Source: Roseovarius lutimaris
GTDB lineage: Bacteria > Pseudomonadota > Alphaproteobacteria > Rhodobacterales > Rhodobacteraceae
Assembly (NCBI RefSeq): GCF_900115165.1
Contig: NZ_FOVP01000014.1
Span: 62,001 to 126,000, forward strand
Reading direction: 5' to 3'
DNA: 64,000 bases
The position numbers and the translations under genes are program-made. The notes beneath the pieces were generated by a model. That model had not been told where the DNA came from, did not search any database, and saw nothing but the letters and a program-made list of their open reading frames with translations. Below, piece by piece: positions 1-8,849 of this stretch (positions within the stretch are counted from its first letter, which is position 1; the number at the start of each line of letters is the position of its first letter).

Positions 1-29
1 CCGCGAGGCAGGCGATCGTCATCCCCTAA
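1..29 (+). CDS. mnhA: Mrp/Mnh antiporter subunit A, C-terminal end (partial)
   Basis: Only the last eight codons are in the window. The frame starting at base 3 reads A-R-Q-A-I-V-I-P and stops at 27-29, and this stop overlaps the ATG of the next gene by one base. Subunit A precedes B in Mrp operons, so the tail is assigned by position and by the tight coupling to mnhB, not by sequence homology, which is too short to use. Confidence 0.5.
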
Positions 30-520
30 TGATGGTGGTGGCGACGCGGGTGATGATGCCCATCGCCCTTATGGTCGGCGCCTTTATCTTTCTGCGCGGC
101 CATAACGAACCGGGTGGCGGATTTATTGCCGGGCTGATCGTCGCGATTGCGTTCCTGATGCAATACATGGCCTCGGGCTTTGCCTGGGCCGAGGCGCGCC
201 AGCGTGTGACCTATCACGCCACCATTGGTGTCGGGGTTCTGGTCGCCAGCGTGACCGGCCTTGGCGCATGGCTTGCGGGCAAACCGTTCCTGACAAGCGC
301 CTATGGGTATATCACCCTTCCGCCGATCGAGAAATTCGAATGGGCCACTGCGATGGCGTTTGACACCGGCGTGTTCCTGACCGTGGTCGGCGCCGTGATG
401 CTTGCGCTCAACAGCCTGTCGAGCATGGCACGTCGCACCGGTGAGACGGTCAACATCTTCCCGATGGATATCAACCCGGCCCGCGCGGATGCAGACGGCA
501 CGGACGAGGGGAACGCGTAA
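29..520 (+). CDS. mnhB: Na+/H+ antiporter subunit B (MnhB/MrpB)
   Basis: A 163-residue membrane subunit of the multisubunit monovalent cation/proton antiporter in the inner membrane. The family hallmark GHNEPGGGF lies at about residues 24-32, inside the first pair of hydrophobic segments, and further membrane segments follow near residues 70-90 and 110-130. The start overlaps the stop of subunit A, and the following mnhC begins two bases after this stop, so it is translated as part of the A-B-C-D-E-F-G operon. The complex exports Na+ (or K+) using the proton gradient, a role suited to a marine cell. Assignment is firm from motif, length and neighbours. Confidence 0.93.
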   Translation: MMVVATRVMMPIALMVGAFIFLRGHNEPGGGFIAGLIVAIAFLMQYMASGFAWAEARQRVTYHATIGVGVLVASVTGLGAWLAGKPFLTSAYGYITLPPIEKFEWATAMAFDTGVFLTVVGAVMLALNSLSSMARRTGETVNIFPMDINPARADADGTDEGNA

Positions 521-521
521 C

Positions 522-875
522 ATGGAAATGCTACTGGCAAGCGCAATTGGCGCGCTCAGCGCGGCGGGCATCTACCTCATGCTGCGGCTGCGCAGTTTTC
601 CGGTGATCATAGGTATTTCACTGCTTAGCTATGCGGTGAACCTGTTTCTGTTCGCGACCGGGCGTCTGGCGGTTAATGCACCGCCGGTGCTGCGCGACGG
701 GGTCGAAACCTATACCGACCCTCTGCCGCAGGCGCTTGTGCTAACGGCGATTGTGATTTCCTTCGGGATGACAGCGGTCATCGTGATCATGGCGCTTGGC
801 TCATACCTGTCGTCGCGCAGTGATACGGTCAATATCACGCGTGACACCCCCGCAGAGCAGGAGGGCGACGCATGA
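522..875 (+). CDS. mnhC: Na+/H+ antiporter subunit C (MnhC/MrpC)
   Basis: A 117-residue NuoK-like subunit with three hydrophobic segments. I chose the ATG at 522 (M-E-M-L-L-A-S) because it follows the mnhB stop by one base; a longer in-frame reading begins within mnhB and lacks a reason to exist. The protein shows the usual subunit C pattern: short N-terminal helix, an acidic/aromatic middle loop with PLPQALVLTAIVIS (about residues 70-83), then a polar tail. In the family this subunit resembles complex I NuoK and helps form the ion path together with MnhA and MnhD. It overlaps mnhD by four bases (ATGA), which implies translational coupling. Confidence 0.92.
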   Translation: MEMLLASAIGALSAAGIYLMLRLRSFPVIIGISLLSYAVNLFLFATGRLAVNAPPVLRDGVETYTDPLPQALVLTAIVISFGMTAVIVIMALGSYLSSRSDTVNITRDTPAEQEGDA

Positions 876-2404
876 ACCACTGGATTATCGCGCCTGTTGT
901 TCTGCCGGCCGTCATGGCCTCTATCATCACACTGACAGTGCGCTTTCACCCGCAATTGCAACGGATCTTTTCGCTGGCAAGCTGTGGCGCGCTTTTGGCG
1001 ATTGCGCTTGGCCTGACGGCAGTTGCCGCAACCGGCAGCATCGAGGTCTACGAGCTTGGCAACTGGCCCGCGCCCTTTGGCATCGTTCTTGTGCTTGACC
1101 GCCTGTCGGCGCTGATGGTGCTTATCACGGCGGCGCTTGCATTGGTGGTGTTACTTTACGCCATCGGCAGCGGCTGGGATCAGCGTGGCAACAATTTCCA
1201 CGCCCTGTTCCAGTTTCAGCTTATGGGCATTTTCGGCGCTTTCCTGACCGGCGATGCCTTTAACCTCTTCGTATTTTTCGAGGTGCTGCTGATTGCCTCA
1301 TATGGGTTGATGATCCATGGCGGCGGGCAGCGGCGGCTTCGTGCGGGCGTTCAATATGTGATCTACAACCTCCTTGGCTCAACCCTGTTCCTGTTCGCTC
1401 TTGGCACGCTTTATGCGGTGACCGGCACGCTTAACATGGCCGATCTGGCCGAGCGGGCGGCGGAAATTCCGGTGGGCGAGAGTGGCCTGTTGCGGGTTGG
1501 CGCGGTGCTGCTCTTGCTGGTCTTTGCCATCAAGGCCGCGCTTTTGCCGCTGCATTTCTGGTTACCGGAAACCTATGCCGAAGCCCCGGCCCCGGTGGCG
1601 GCGCTGTTTGCGATTATGACCAAGGTCGGCGCCTATGCGATCCTGCGTATGTACACGCTTGTTTTCGGGCCCGAGCATGACGCAACGGCGGATATCATCC
1701 CGCCGCTGATCCTTTTCGCGGCGCTGGTGACGCTGGCGGTGGGGATGATCGGCATTCTGGGCGCACGGCGGCTTGGGCGGCTTGCGGCCTTTGCGGCGAT
1801 TGCATCCATGGGCACACTGTTGATTGCGATCTCGGGCTTTCGCCCCGAGACCACGGCGGCGGCAATCTATTACATGATCCACTCGACATTCGCCGGCGCG
1901 CTGTTGTTTCTGGTGGTCGATCTGGTGCGTTCCCAACGGGGCGAGGCCCGTGGCGCGATGACGCCCGCCCCGCGCATGGCGCAACACGGGATCATTGCGG
2001 CACTGTTCTTCGCCTCAGCGATTGCAAGCGCCGGGATGCCGCCGCTGTCGGGCTTTATCGGCAAGCTCTTGATCATGGATGCGGTACGCGACATGCCTGA
2101 GGTCTGGCTTATCTGGTCGGTAATCCTGGTCACCTCGCTTGTGGGCATTTTGGGCTTTGCCCAGGCCGGCAGCGCTATCTTCTGGAAAACCACCACGCCC
2201 GAGCCAGTACCCGAAGACGCCGATGCCGCACCAGTCGCCGCCACGCCGACACCGGCCCTGCCGCTGGTGGCGAGCTTTACCATGCTGGCGGGGATTATTG
2301 CCCTGTCGGTCTTTGCAGGCCCGGTGACGCATTATACCGAGGCCACGGCGGATCAGATTCACACCCCGAGCGGTTATATCAACGCCGTTCTTGGCCAACG
2401 CTGA
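872..2404 (+). CDS. mnhD: Na+/H+ antiporter subunit D (MnhD/MrpD)
   Basis: A 510-residue, roughly 14-helix protein of the proton-conducting quinone oxidoreductase family (NuoM/NuoN-like), the main ion-translocating subunit with MnhA. Visible family marks are FFEVLLIASYGLM near residues 135-147, KAALLPLHFWLPETYAEAP near 220-238 and the following FAIMTKVGAYAILR, which carry the conserved Glu and Lys used in proton transfer. A proline/alanine-rich stretch near residues 445-470 is a species-variable loop. The gene starts in an ATGA overlap with mnhC and is followed by mnhE after a 13-base gap. Length matches the family. Confidence 0.95.
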   Translation: MNHWIIAPVVLPAVMASIITLTVRFHPQLQRIFSLASCGALLAIALGLTAVAATGSIEVYELGNWPAPFGIVLVLDRLSALMVLITAALALVVLLYAIGSGWDQRGNNFHALFQFQLMGIFGAFLTGDAFNLFVFFEVLLIASYGLMIHGGGQRRLRAGVQYVIYNLLGSTLFLFALGTLYAVTGTLNMADLAERAAEIPVGESGLLRVGAVLLLLVFAIKAALLPLHFWLPETYAEAPAPVAALFAIMTKVGAYAILRMYTLVFGPEHDATADIIPPLILFAALVTLAVGMIGILGARRLGRLAAFAAIASMGTLLIAISGFRPETTAAAIYYMIHSTFAGALLFLVVDLVRSQRGEARGAMTPAPRMAQHGIIAALFFASAIASAGMPPLSGFIGKLLIMDAVRDMPEVWLIWSVILVTSLVGILGFAQAGSAIFWKTTTPEPVPEDADAAPVAATPTPALPLVASFTMLAGIIALSVFAGPVTHYTEATADQIHTPSGYINAVLGQR

Positions 2405-2417
2405 CGGAGGGCGAACG

Positions 2418-2909
2418 ATGCTGCGCAAGATACTGCCCCATCCCTTGCTAACCCTGACGCTGATCGTTGTCTGGCAGATGCTGGTGAACAAGCTGACGCT
2501 TGGGAATCTTCTGTTGGGAACGATCCTCGGGCTGATCATTCCGGTCATCACCTCGCCCTATTGGCCCAACAGCCCGCGCCTTACGAGTGTGCCGCGCATC
2601 ATCGGCTATGTGCTTCTGGTGATCTGGGATATCATCGTCGCCAATGTGCAGGTCGCCTATATCGTCCTGTTCAAGGCCAACGCCAATATCAAACCCGCCT
2701 GGATCAGCATCCCGCTTGATCTGCGCACCCCCGAGGCGATTACCGTGCTGGCGGGCACGATCACCATGACCCCCGGCACCGTGTCCAGCGATCTGTCGGC
2801 GGATGGCCGGAGCCTTTTGGTCCATTGCCTCGATGCCCCCGATCCCGACGCGGTGCGCGACGACATCAAGAGCCGCTATGAACGGCGCCTGAAGGAGATT
2901 TTCGAATGA
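2418..2909 (+). CDS. mnhE: Na+/H+ antiporter subunit E (MnhE/MrpE)
   Basis: A 163-residue subunit. Two hydrophobic helices occupy roughly residues 10-60, then a soluble domain with the family signature EAITVLAGTITMTPGTVSSDL near residues 114-134. The start was set at 2418 because GGAGG lies seven bases upstream (2406-2410); an in-frame start inside mnhD has no such site. MnhE is an assembly and stability subunit of the antiporter; it has no complex I counterpart. It overlaps mnhF by four bases. Confidence 0.92.
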   Translation: MLRKILPHPLLTLTLIVVWQMLVNKLTLGNLLLGTILGLIIPVITSPYWPNSPRLTSVPRIIGYVLLVIWDIIVANVQVAYIVLFKANANIKPAWISIPLDLRTPEAITVLAGTITMTPGTVSSDLSADGRSLLVHCLDAPDPDAVRDDIKSRYERRLKEIFE

Positions 2910-3175
2910 TCGAATATGCCCTCCTGTTTGCCTTTTCCTGTTACGGGCTGGCCCTGTTGATGAACATCTATCGCATCATTCAGGCCCCCGGCCCCGGCGA
3001 CCGCATCCTGGCGCTTGATACGTTGGTGGTGAATGCCATCGCGCTTTTGGCCCTGTTTGGCATCCTCGAAGGCACGACCGTCTATTTCGAAGCCTCGATG
3101 ATCATTGCCATGACCGGCTTTATCTCAACCGTGTCCTTCACGCGCTTCATGCTGCGTGGCGACATTATCGAATAA
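2906..3175 (+). CDS. mnhF: Na+/H+ antiporter subunit F (MnhF/MrpF)
   Basis: An 89-residue protein with three membrane helices. The segment RIIQAPGPGDRILALDTLVVN (about residues 23-43) is the typical MnhF loop, containing the GPGDR motif and the buried Asp. Small size, position between E and G, and a four-base overlap with mnhE support the call. It is a structural subunit of the Mrp complex in the inner membrane. Confidence 0.92.
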   Translation: MIEYALLFAFSCYGLALLMNIYRIIQAPGPGDRILALDTLVVNAIALLALFGILEGTTVYFEASMIIAMTGFISTVSFTRFMLRGDIIE

Positions 3176-3187
3176 GGGGGCAGGACA

Positions 3188-3580
3188 ATGATCATAGAAA
3201 TTCTGGTTTCGGTCTGTCTGGTGATCAGCGGCATTTTCGGGCTGGTCGGCTCTTTCGGGCTTATCAAGCTGCCAGACCCGATGATGCGCCTGCATGCGCC
3301 GACCAAGGCCACGACCCTTGGGGTTGGCGGGGCGCTTGTCGCCTCGATGCTCTACATGCATTTCATCAACGGGAATTTTTCGTTTCACGAGCTGATGATC
3401 ACGCTGTTCCTGTTCCTGACCGCGCCGGTCACCGGCAACTTTATCGCCAAGACGCATCTGCATCTCAACCATAAGGCAAGCGATCTGCCGCCCACCGGCA
3501 CAGACCGGCCCTGGGCGACGTTTGAAAGCGATGCAATGCGCGAAAAAATCGAAGCCGCGGAAGACGCCAAGGCAGATTAG
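3188..3580 (+). CDS. mnhG: Na+/H+ antiporter subunit G (MnhG/MrpG)
   Basis: A 130-residue protein with three membrane helices and the PhaG/MnhG signature LPDPMMRLHAPTKATTLGVGG near residues 28-48. The polar C-terminal tail (about residues 98-130) is longer than in many homologues. It closes the Mrp operon. Its stop codon overlaps the stop of the convergent ugpC gene by two bases (3578-3579), so the antiporter operon and the Ugp operon meet tail to tail with no room for a separate terminator. Confidence 0.92.
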   Translation: MIIEILVSVCLVISGIFGLVGSFGLIKLPDPMMRLHAPTKATTLGVGGALVASMLYMHFINGNFSFHELMITLFLFLTAPVTGNFIAKTHLHLNHKASDLPPTGTDRPWATFESDAMREKIEAAEDAKAD

Positions 3581-4626
3581 CCAATCCGCCGCCCGGTCTC
3601 TGCATCGAAAAGATGCAGATTCTGCGGCTCAATCGACAGGCGCAGCGATGCCTCGCCCGGCATGACCCGGTGAACGCCCGGCAGGCTTGCGGTAAAGCCC
3701 GCCCCCGAGGCCAGCTTGCCATGCAAAAGCGTGTTCGCGCCAAGCGGTTCGGCCAGCATCACCTGCATTTCAACAGGTCCGTCAGGATTTGGCGACAGAT
3801 GCTCGGGGCGTAGCCCGAGCATGACCGGCCCCGTGATCCCTGTCGGGGCGGGCAAGGTGACGCCACCAAAATGCAGGGCGCCCTCATGCGCCTCAGCCGC
3901 AATCACATTCATCGAGGGGCTGCCGATGAACTGCGCCGCAAAAAGCGTCTCGGGGCGCTCATAGACGTCCAGCGGCGTGCCGATCTGTTCGGCCACCCCG
4001 CCATTCATCACGATCATCCGGTCGGCCATGGTCATCGCCTCGACCTGATCATGGGTCACGTAAAGCGAGGTGATACCGAGTTTCGATTGCAGCTCCTTGA
4101 TTTCAAGGCGCATCTGCACCCGAAGCTTGGCGTCAAGATTCGAGAGCGGCTCGTCAAACAGAAAGACCGACGGCGCACGTACGATGGCGCGCCCCATCGC
4201 CACCCTTTGCCGTTGCCCGCCCGAAAGCTGTTTGGGCTTGCGATCCAGCAATTCGGTCAGCTGCAAAAGCCTGGCCGCCTCGGCGACCTTGGCGGCAATC
4301 TCGGGCTTGGGCAGCCCCGCGATCTTGAGGCCATAGCCCATGTTCTGCGCCACGCTCATATGCGGGTAAAGCGCGTAATTTTGAAACACCATGGCAATAT
4401 CGCGATCCATCGGTTCAAGGTCATTGGCGCGTGTGCCATTGATCCGCAATTCACCCTCGCTGATCGTCTCAAGCCCGGCGACCATCCGTAAAAGCGTGGA
4501 CTTGCCACAGCCCGAGGGCCCGACGATCACGACAAATTCGCCGTCCTGCACGCTCAGGCTGACGCCCTTGATCACCTCGGTTGCGCCAAAGCGTTTCTTG
4601 ATATTGTCGAGGTCTACAGTTGCCAT
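3577..4626 (-). CDS. ugpC: ABC transporter ATP-binding protein, UgpC type
   Basis: A 349-residue ATPase that powers the adjacent Ugp-type importer at the cytoplasmic face. Walker A GPSGCGKST is at about residues 36-44, the signature LSGGQRQRVAMGRA near 133-146, Walker B VFLFDEPLSNLDAKL near 156-170, the switch His in YVTHDQVEAM near 190, and a C-terminal MOBP/TOBE-like regulatory domain from about 240 as in MalK/UgpC. The start at 4626 (M-A-T-V-D-L) was chosen over an upstream in-frame one because it begins right at the ABC fold. It is the last gene of ugpB-A-E-C. Confidence 0.9.
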   Translation of the reverse strand: MATVDLDNIKKRFGATEVIKGVSLSVQDGEFVVIVGPSGCGKSTLLRMVAGLETISEGELRINGTRANDLEPMDRDIAMVFQNYALYPHMSVAQNMGYGLKIAGLPKPEIAAKVAEAARLLQLTELLDRKPKQLSGGQRQRVAMGRAIVRAPSVFLFDEPLSNLDAKLRVQMRLEIKELQSKLGITSLYVTHDQVEAMTMADRMIVMNGGVAEQIGTPLDVYERPETLFAAQFIGSPSMNVIAAEAHEGALHFGGVTLPAPTGITGPVMLGLRPEHLSPNPDGPVEMQVMLAEPLGANTLLHGKLASGAGFTASLPGVHRVMPGEASLRLSIEPQNLHLFDAETGRRIG

Positions 4627-4630
4627 TGTG

Positions 4631-5488
4631 TTACTTCTCGCTGTCCACAAGCCCGCGGATAAACAGTTTCTGCATTGAAATGACCACCACCACCGGCGGC
4701 ACCATCGCCAAAATCGAGGTGGCCATGATCACCGGCCAATCGGCCACATCGTCGCCCGACGGGAACATCTGCTTGATGCCCATCACGATGGTGTTCATCG
4801 ACGGATCGGTGGTGATCAGAAGCGGCCAGAGGTACTGGTTCCAGCCATAGATAAACAGGATCACAAACAGCGCCGCCACGTTGGTGCGGCTCATCGGCAA
4901 AAGGATATCCCAGAAAAACCGCATCGCGCCTGCGCCATCGACCCGCGCCGCCTCGGCCAATTCATCGGGCACGGTCAGAAAGAATTGCCGGAACAGAAAG
5001 GTCGCCGTCGCCGAGGCGATCAGCGGAAAGATCAGGCCGGAATAGCTATTGAGCATGCCAAAGCCTGCGATCACCTCATAGGTCGGCACGATGCGCACCT
5101 CGACCGGCAGCATGAGGGTGAGGAAGATCAGCCAGAAGAAGATGTTGCGCCCCGGAAAGCGGAAATAGACAATCGCAAAAGCCGACAGAAGCGAGATGAT
5201 GATCTTGCCCACCGCGATTCCGATGGCCATCACCATCGAGTTGGCCAACATCGTCAGCACCGGCACATTCACCCCCGAGAAAAGCGCGGCAGTGTAGTTT
5301 TCAACGAACCGATCGCCAGGCCAGAGCGGCATTGGCGGCTGCACGATCTCGGGCTGGGTCACGGTCGAGGCGACAAAGGCAAGCCAGATCGGAAAGAAGA
5401 TCACCAGCACCCCAATGATCATCAACAGATGCGTCAGCCAAAGGCCCATACCGCGCCGCTCGACCATGCCTGTAATCTCGCGCGCCAT
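4631..5488 (-). CDS. ugpE: ABC transporter permease, UgpE type
   Basis: A 285-residue inner-membrane permease with six predicted helices. The coupling-loop motif [25 protein letters not shown] (about residues 178-202) contacts the ATPase. The sequence [21 protein letters not shown], late in the protein, is typical of UgpE rather than general sugar permeases. It overlaps the ugpA stop by one base and is followed by ugpC after four bases, so the transporter genes form one transcript. Confidence 0.88.
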   Translation of the reverse strand: MAREITGMVERRGMGLWLTHLLMIIGVLVIFFPIWLAFVASTVTQPEIVQPPMPLWPGDRFVENYTAALFSGVNVPVLTMLANSMVMAIGIAVGKIIISLLSAFAIVYFRFPGRNIFFWLIFLTLMLPVEVRIVPTYEVIAGFGMLNSYSGLIFPLIASATATFLFRQFFLTVPDELAEAARVDGAGAMRFFWDILLPMSRTNVAALFVILFIYGWNQYLWPLLITTDPSMNTIVMGIKQMFPSGDDVADWPVIMATSILAMVPPVVVVISMQKLFIRGLVDSEK

Positions 5489-6369
5489 CAGTAATGCACC
5501 CGCTTTTCGATGTATTTGAACTGTACCACGGTCAGCAATCCGACAACCACCAGCAAGATCACCGATTGCGCGGCAGACGACCCCAGATCCTGACCGACGA
5601 AACCGTCGGAGAACACCTTGTAGACAAGGATCGTGGTCGCTTGTTGCGGCCCGCCGCCGGTGATGGTGTGAATGACGCCGAAGGTCTCGAAAAACGCATA
5701 GACCACGTTGACCACCAAGAGGAAAAACGTGGTTGGCGACAGCAGCGGCAGGACGATGGTAAAGAACCGGCGCCAGAACCGCGCGCCGTCAATTGCCGCC
5801 GCCTCGATGATCGAACGCGGCACCGCCTGAAGCGCTGCAAAGAAGAACAAAAAGTTATAGCTGATCCGCCCCCAGCTTGAGGCGACGACCACAAGGCCCA
5901 TCGCCTCGCCCTGGTTCAACACGTGATTCCAGTCATAACCCAATTGCCCCAGATACCAAGCCACCACGCCGACGCGGGTGTTGAACATGAACAGCCAGAG
6001 CACCCCCGCCACCGCCGGGGCCACCGCATAGGGCCAGATCAACAGCGTGCGATAAACCCCCGCCGAATTCACCAGTCGATCCGCCAGCACCGCGAGGAAC
6101 AGCGCCGGCACCATCGCGGTCAGCGTGACCAGCGTCGAAAAGATCGCCGTGGTCACAAATGCACTTCGGTAATAGGGATCGCCCAGAAGGTATTCGAAAT
6201 TGCCAAGCCCCACGAACCGCGACGACAGGCCGAACGGGTCGGGGATGAAAAGCGATTGCCACACCGCCTGCCCCGCCGGGTAAAAGAAAAACACCGCCGA
6301 GATGACCACCTGCGGCGCAATCAGGCAGAGCGGCAAAAGCCAGCCTTTGAAGGTGACGCGTTTTTCCAT
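5488..6369 (-). CDS. ugpA: ABC transporter permease, UgpA type
   Basis: A 293-residue permease of the MalF/UgpA class with six helices. The EAA coupling motif is [24 protein letters not shown] near residues 188-211. A tail segment [22 protein letters not shown] near 239-260 is characteristic of UgpA and sugar permeases. It lies 58 bases after ugpB, with a strong hairpin in between, and directly abuts ugpE. Together they would import a glycerophosphodiester or sn-glycerol 3-phosphate; substrate is inferred from family only. Confidence 0.88.
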   Translation of the reverse strand: MEKRVTFKGWLLPLCLIAPQVVISAVFFFYPAGQAVWQSLFIPDPFGLSSRFVGLGNFEYLLGDPYYRSAFVTTAIFSTLVTLTAMVPALFLAVLADRLVNSAGVYRTLLIWPYAVAPAVAGVLWLFMFNTRVGVVAWYLGQLGYDWNHVLNQGEAMGLVVVASSWGRISYNFLFFFAALQAVPRSIIEAAAIDGARFWRRFFTIVLPLLSPTTFFLLVVNVVYAFFETFGVIHTITGGGPQQATTILVYKVFSDGFVGQDLGSSAAQSVILLVVVGLLTVVQFKYIEKRVHY

Positions 6370-6389
6370 GATCTGCCCCTTGGGTCAAA

Positions 6390-6415
6390 CGGGCCGGGGC
6401 AACGCGTCCGGCCCG
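6390..6415 (-). terminator. Intercistronic hairpin between ugpB and ugpA
   Basis: Perfect 8-bp inverted repeat CGGGCCGG / CCGGCCCG with a 10-base loop, lying between the binding-protein gene and the first permease gene. There is no U-run, so it is more likely an mRNA-stability or partial-termination element that raises ugpB expression over the permeases than a full terminator. Confidence 0.6.
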
Positions 6416-6427
6416 ATCGCAACCGGC

Positions 6428-7741
6428 CTAGCGGTTGGCCTGCTCGAACCGGCGCAGCAACTGATTGCCGCGCGTGACCGCACTGTCAAGCGCCGCCTGG
6501 GCGTCCTTGTCACCGGACCAGACCGCCTCTAGCTCTTCGTCGATGATGCCGCGAATCTGATCGAATGAGCCAAGCCGAAGCCCCTTTGAATTCGCCGTCG
6601 GTTGTTTCGCGGTCATCTGGATCACCGCCACATCGGTGCCGGGATTGGCGTCATAAAACCCGTCGGCGCGGGTCTTTTCGCCGGCCGCAATCGTGATCGG
6701 CAGGTATCCGGTATCCTGATGCCATTTCGCCTGAACATCGACCGACGACAGGAAGTTCAGGAACGCCGCGACGCCCTCATACTCCTCGGCGTCATGGCCC
6801 GCCATCACCCAGAGCGACGCCCCGCCGATGATAGTGTTCTGCGGCGCGCCTTTGACGCCCTCCCAATAGGGCAAGGGACGCACGTCGAAGTCAAACTGCG
6901 CCTCGGCTTTGATCCCGGCATATCCGGCAGAGCTTTCGGTAAAGAGCGCGCATTCGCCAGCGCGGAAATTGGCGCCGCCCTCGTTGCGGCGACCGGCATA
7001 GATGAATTTGCCCTCATCGGCCCATTCGCCCATCTGCGAGATATGCTGAACCTGAACCGGCCCGTTCAGGGCTAGCTCGGTATCGAGCCCGGCAAAGCCG
7101 TTATCCTTGGTGGCGAAAGGCACGTCATGATAGGCCGAGAGGTTTTCAAGGTGAATCCAGCTCTGCCAGGCGGTGGTCAGCGGGCAGTCGTGGCCCGCGT
7201 CTTTCAGCTTGTCCAGCACCGCATCGACATTCTGCCAGGTGGAGAGGTCGGTATCGGGGTCGATGCCTGCACCATCCAGCGCGTCGCGATTGACCCAGAG
7301 AACCGGCGTGGACGAGTTGAACGGCAGCGACAGCATTTCCCCGTTCGCGGTGGTATAATAGCCTTTGACCGCGCCGATAAAGGCATCCTGGTCAAACTCG
7401 GCATCGGCCTCGGACATGACCTGATAGATCGGCTTGATCGCACCCTCGGCCGCCATCATCGTGGCGGTGCCGACCTCGAACACCATCAGGATCTGCGGCT
7501 GTTCACCGGCGCGAAAGGCGGCGATGCCGGCGTTCAGGGTTTCCGAATAGTTGCCCTTATGGGTGGCCACTACGGTATAATCGCTTTGGCCGTTGTTAAA
7601 GCTCTCGACCTGCGCGGCGACCAATTCGCCCAGGCGCCCGGTGAAGGCATGCCACAATTCAATCTCGGTCTCGGCCATCGCCGCCATTGGCGACAACATC
7701 GTGGTTCCGGCGAGCAATGCGCCAAAGGCAGTCTTTTGCAT
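6428..7741 (-). CDS. ugpB: Periplasmic substrate-binding protein, UgpB type
   Basis: A 437-residue periplasmic binding protein. The Sec signal peptide spans about residues 1-21 and ends A-M-A-E; the mature part opens with ETEIELWHAFTG. The stretch HKGNYSETLNAGIAAFRAGE followed by FEVGTATMMAAEGAIKP is typical of UgpB, the sn-glycerol 3-phosphate/glycerophosphodiester receptor. The start at 7741 is supported by GGGAGG about 7 bases upstream; longer in-frame readings have no such site. First gene of the operon and divergent from a LysR gene, which probably controls it. No ugpQ phosphodiesterase is nearby, so the exact substrate is open. Confidence 0.87.
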   Translation of the reverse strand: MQKTAFGALLAGTTMLSPMAAMAETEIELWHAFTGRLGELVAAQVESFNNGQSDYTVVATHKGNYSETLNAGIAAFRAGEQPQILMVFEVGTATMMAAEGAIKPIYQVMSEADAEFDQDAFIGAVKGYYTTANGEMLSLPFNSSTPVLWVNRDALDGAGIDPDTDLSTWQNVDAVLDKLKDAGHDCPLTTAWQSWIHLENLSAYHDVPFATKDNGFAGLDTELALNGPVQVQHISQMGEWADEGKFIYAGRRNEGGANFRAGECALFTESSAGYAGIKAEAQFDFDVRPLPYWEGVKGAPQNTIIGGASLWVMAGHDAEEYEGVAAFLNFLSSVDVQAKWHQDTGYLPITIAAGEKTRADGFYDANPGTDVAVIQMTAKQPTANSKGLRLGSFDQIRGIIDEELEAVWSGDKDAQAALDSAVTRGNQLLRRFEQANR

Positions 7742-7856
7742 GTTTTCCTCCCAGGTGACATGGCGGACCGCGCTGTGCCGTCCGCCGCGGTGTTCGAATA
7801 GGGAATACGCTACACGGAAACAAGCATAATACAATACAGCTTTTTCTTGCCTATTT

Positions 7857-7871
7857 ATAATATCATATTAT
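7857..7871. promoter_or_regulatory. Putative LysR operator (perfect palindrome)
   Basis: In the 166-bp divergent space between ugpB and the lysR gene, ATAATAT-C-ATATTAT is a perfect palindrome with 7-bp arms. It contains the T-N11-A form of LysR-family boxes and sits in an AT-rich stretch about 36 bases upstream of the lysR start. Assignment as operator is inference. Confidence 0.5.
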
Positions 7872-7907
7872 TGTCATATACTTTCCCGAGACAGGGAAAG
7901 GTCGCCT

Positions 7908-8846
7908 ATGCCCGCTCGCCTGCGCCTCAGACAGCTGGAAGCGCTTGAATGCGTTGCCGAGACCGGGTCAATGACCCGCGCCGCCGAAGGGCTGGGCATC
8001 TCGCAACCTGCCGTCAGCCGTCTGCTGTCCGATCTTGCCTCCGAGGTCGGCTTTCAGCTTTTTGACCGTCGCAACGGGCGCCTTATCCCGACGCAAGAGG
8101 CGCGGTTTTTGCTGCCCGATATTCACCGGCTTCTGGAAATGCTTGATCATATCGGCGAGGTGAGCCGCCATTTGAACGACCGCAAGGCCGGGCATCTGCG
8201 CATTGCCTGCTTGCCGGGCTTTGCCACAAGCCATCTGCCCGGGGTTCTGGCGCGGTTTCTGGCAGAGCGCCCCGGCGTTACCGCTACAATAGAGCCCGAC
8301 CGCCCCGAACGCATTCTGGAATGGATCGTCGGCGAGCAATATGATTTCGCCATCACCGACAGTTTTGATGCTCATCCGGCGGTCACCAGCGAAACGATAT
8401 CGGTCCGCTCGGTCTGCGTGATGCCCGAGGATCATCCGCTTTTGGCGCGCGAGGTGATCACCCCCGCCGATCTTGCCGATCAGCGGCTTATCCACACCCG
8501 ACGCGATTCCGCCTTTTTCCGCGAGTTGAACGAGGTGTTCCTGTCTGAGGGAGTCGAGATCAATTCGATTGTCGAGACGCGACAGTTCACCGCCGCCTGC
8601 GAGCTGGTTTTGCGCCGTGTCGGCCTGTCGATCATCAGCGAGCTGGATGCCGCCGGTTACGCCGGGCGCGGACTGGCGTTTCGTGCCTTTGCGCCCGCAG
8701 TGCCGCACCGTCTGGCATTGGTGCGCCCGTTGCACAAGCATCCCTCGATGATCACGCTGGAATTCATGGAAATCTTCCGCGACAGCCTGCGCGCGTTTGA
8801 GCTGGCCACGGGACCGGCACAGGGGGGCGGCACAGCGCCCCCCTGA
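7908..8846 (+). CDS. LysR-family transcriptional regulator
   Basis: A 312-residue LTTR. The N-terminal winged helix-turn-helix spans about residues 1-65 (LRQLEALECVAETGSMTRAAEGLGISQPAVSRLLSDLASEVG region), followed by the effector domain from about 95 to 300. It is divergent from ugpB and likely regulates it, as LTTRs usually control the adjacent divergent operon, through the palindrome at 7857-7871. Its stop is three bases from the stop of the convergent bhcD gene. The inducer cannot be read from the sequence. Confidence 0.9.
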   Translation: MPARLRLRQLEALECVAETGSMTRAAEGLGISQPAVSRLLSDLASEVGFQLFDRRNGRLIPTQEARFLLPDIHRLLEMLDHIGEVSRHLNDRKAGHLRIACLPGFATSHLPGVLARFLAERPGVTATIEPDRPERILEWIVGEQYDFAITDSFDAHPAVTSETISVRSVCVMPEDHPLLAREVITPADLADQRLIHTRRDSAFFRELNEVFLSEGVEINSIVETRQFTAACELVLRRVGLSIISELDAAGYAGRGLAFRAFAPAVPHRLALVRPLHKHPSMITLEFMEIFRDSLRAFELATGPAQGGGTAPP

Positions 8847-8849
8847 CCG

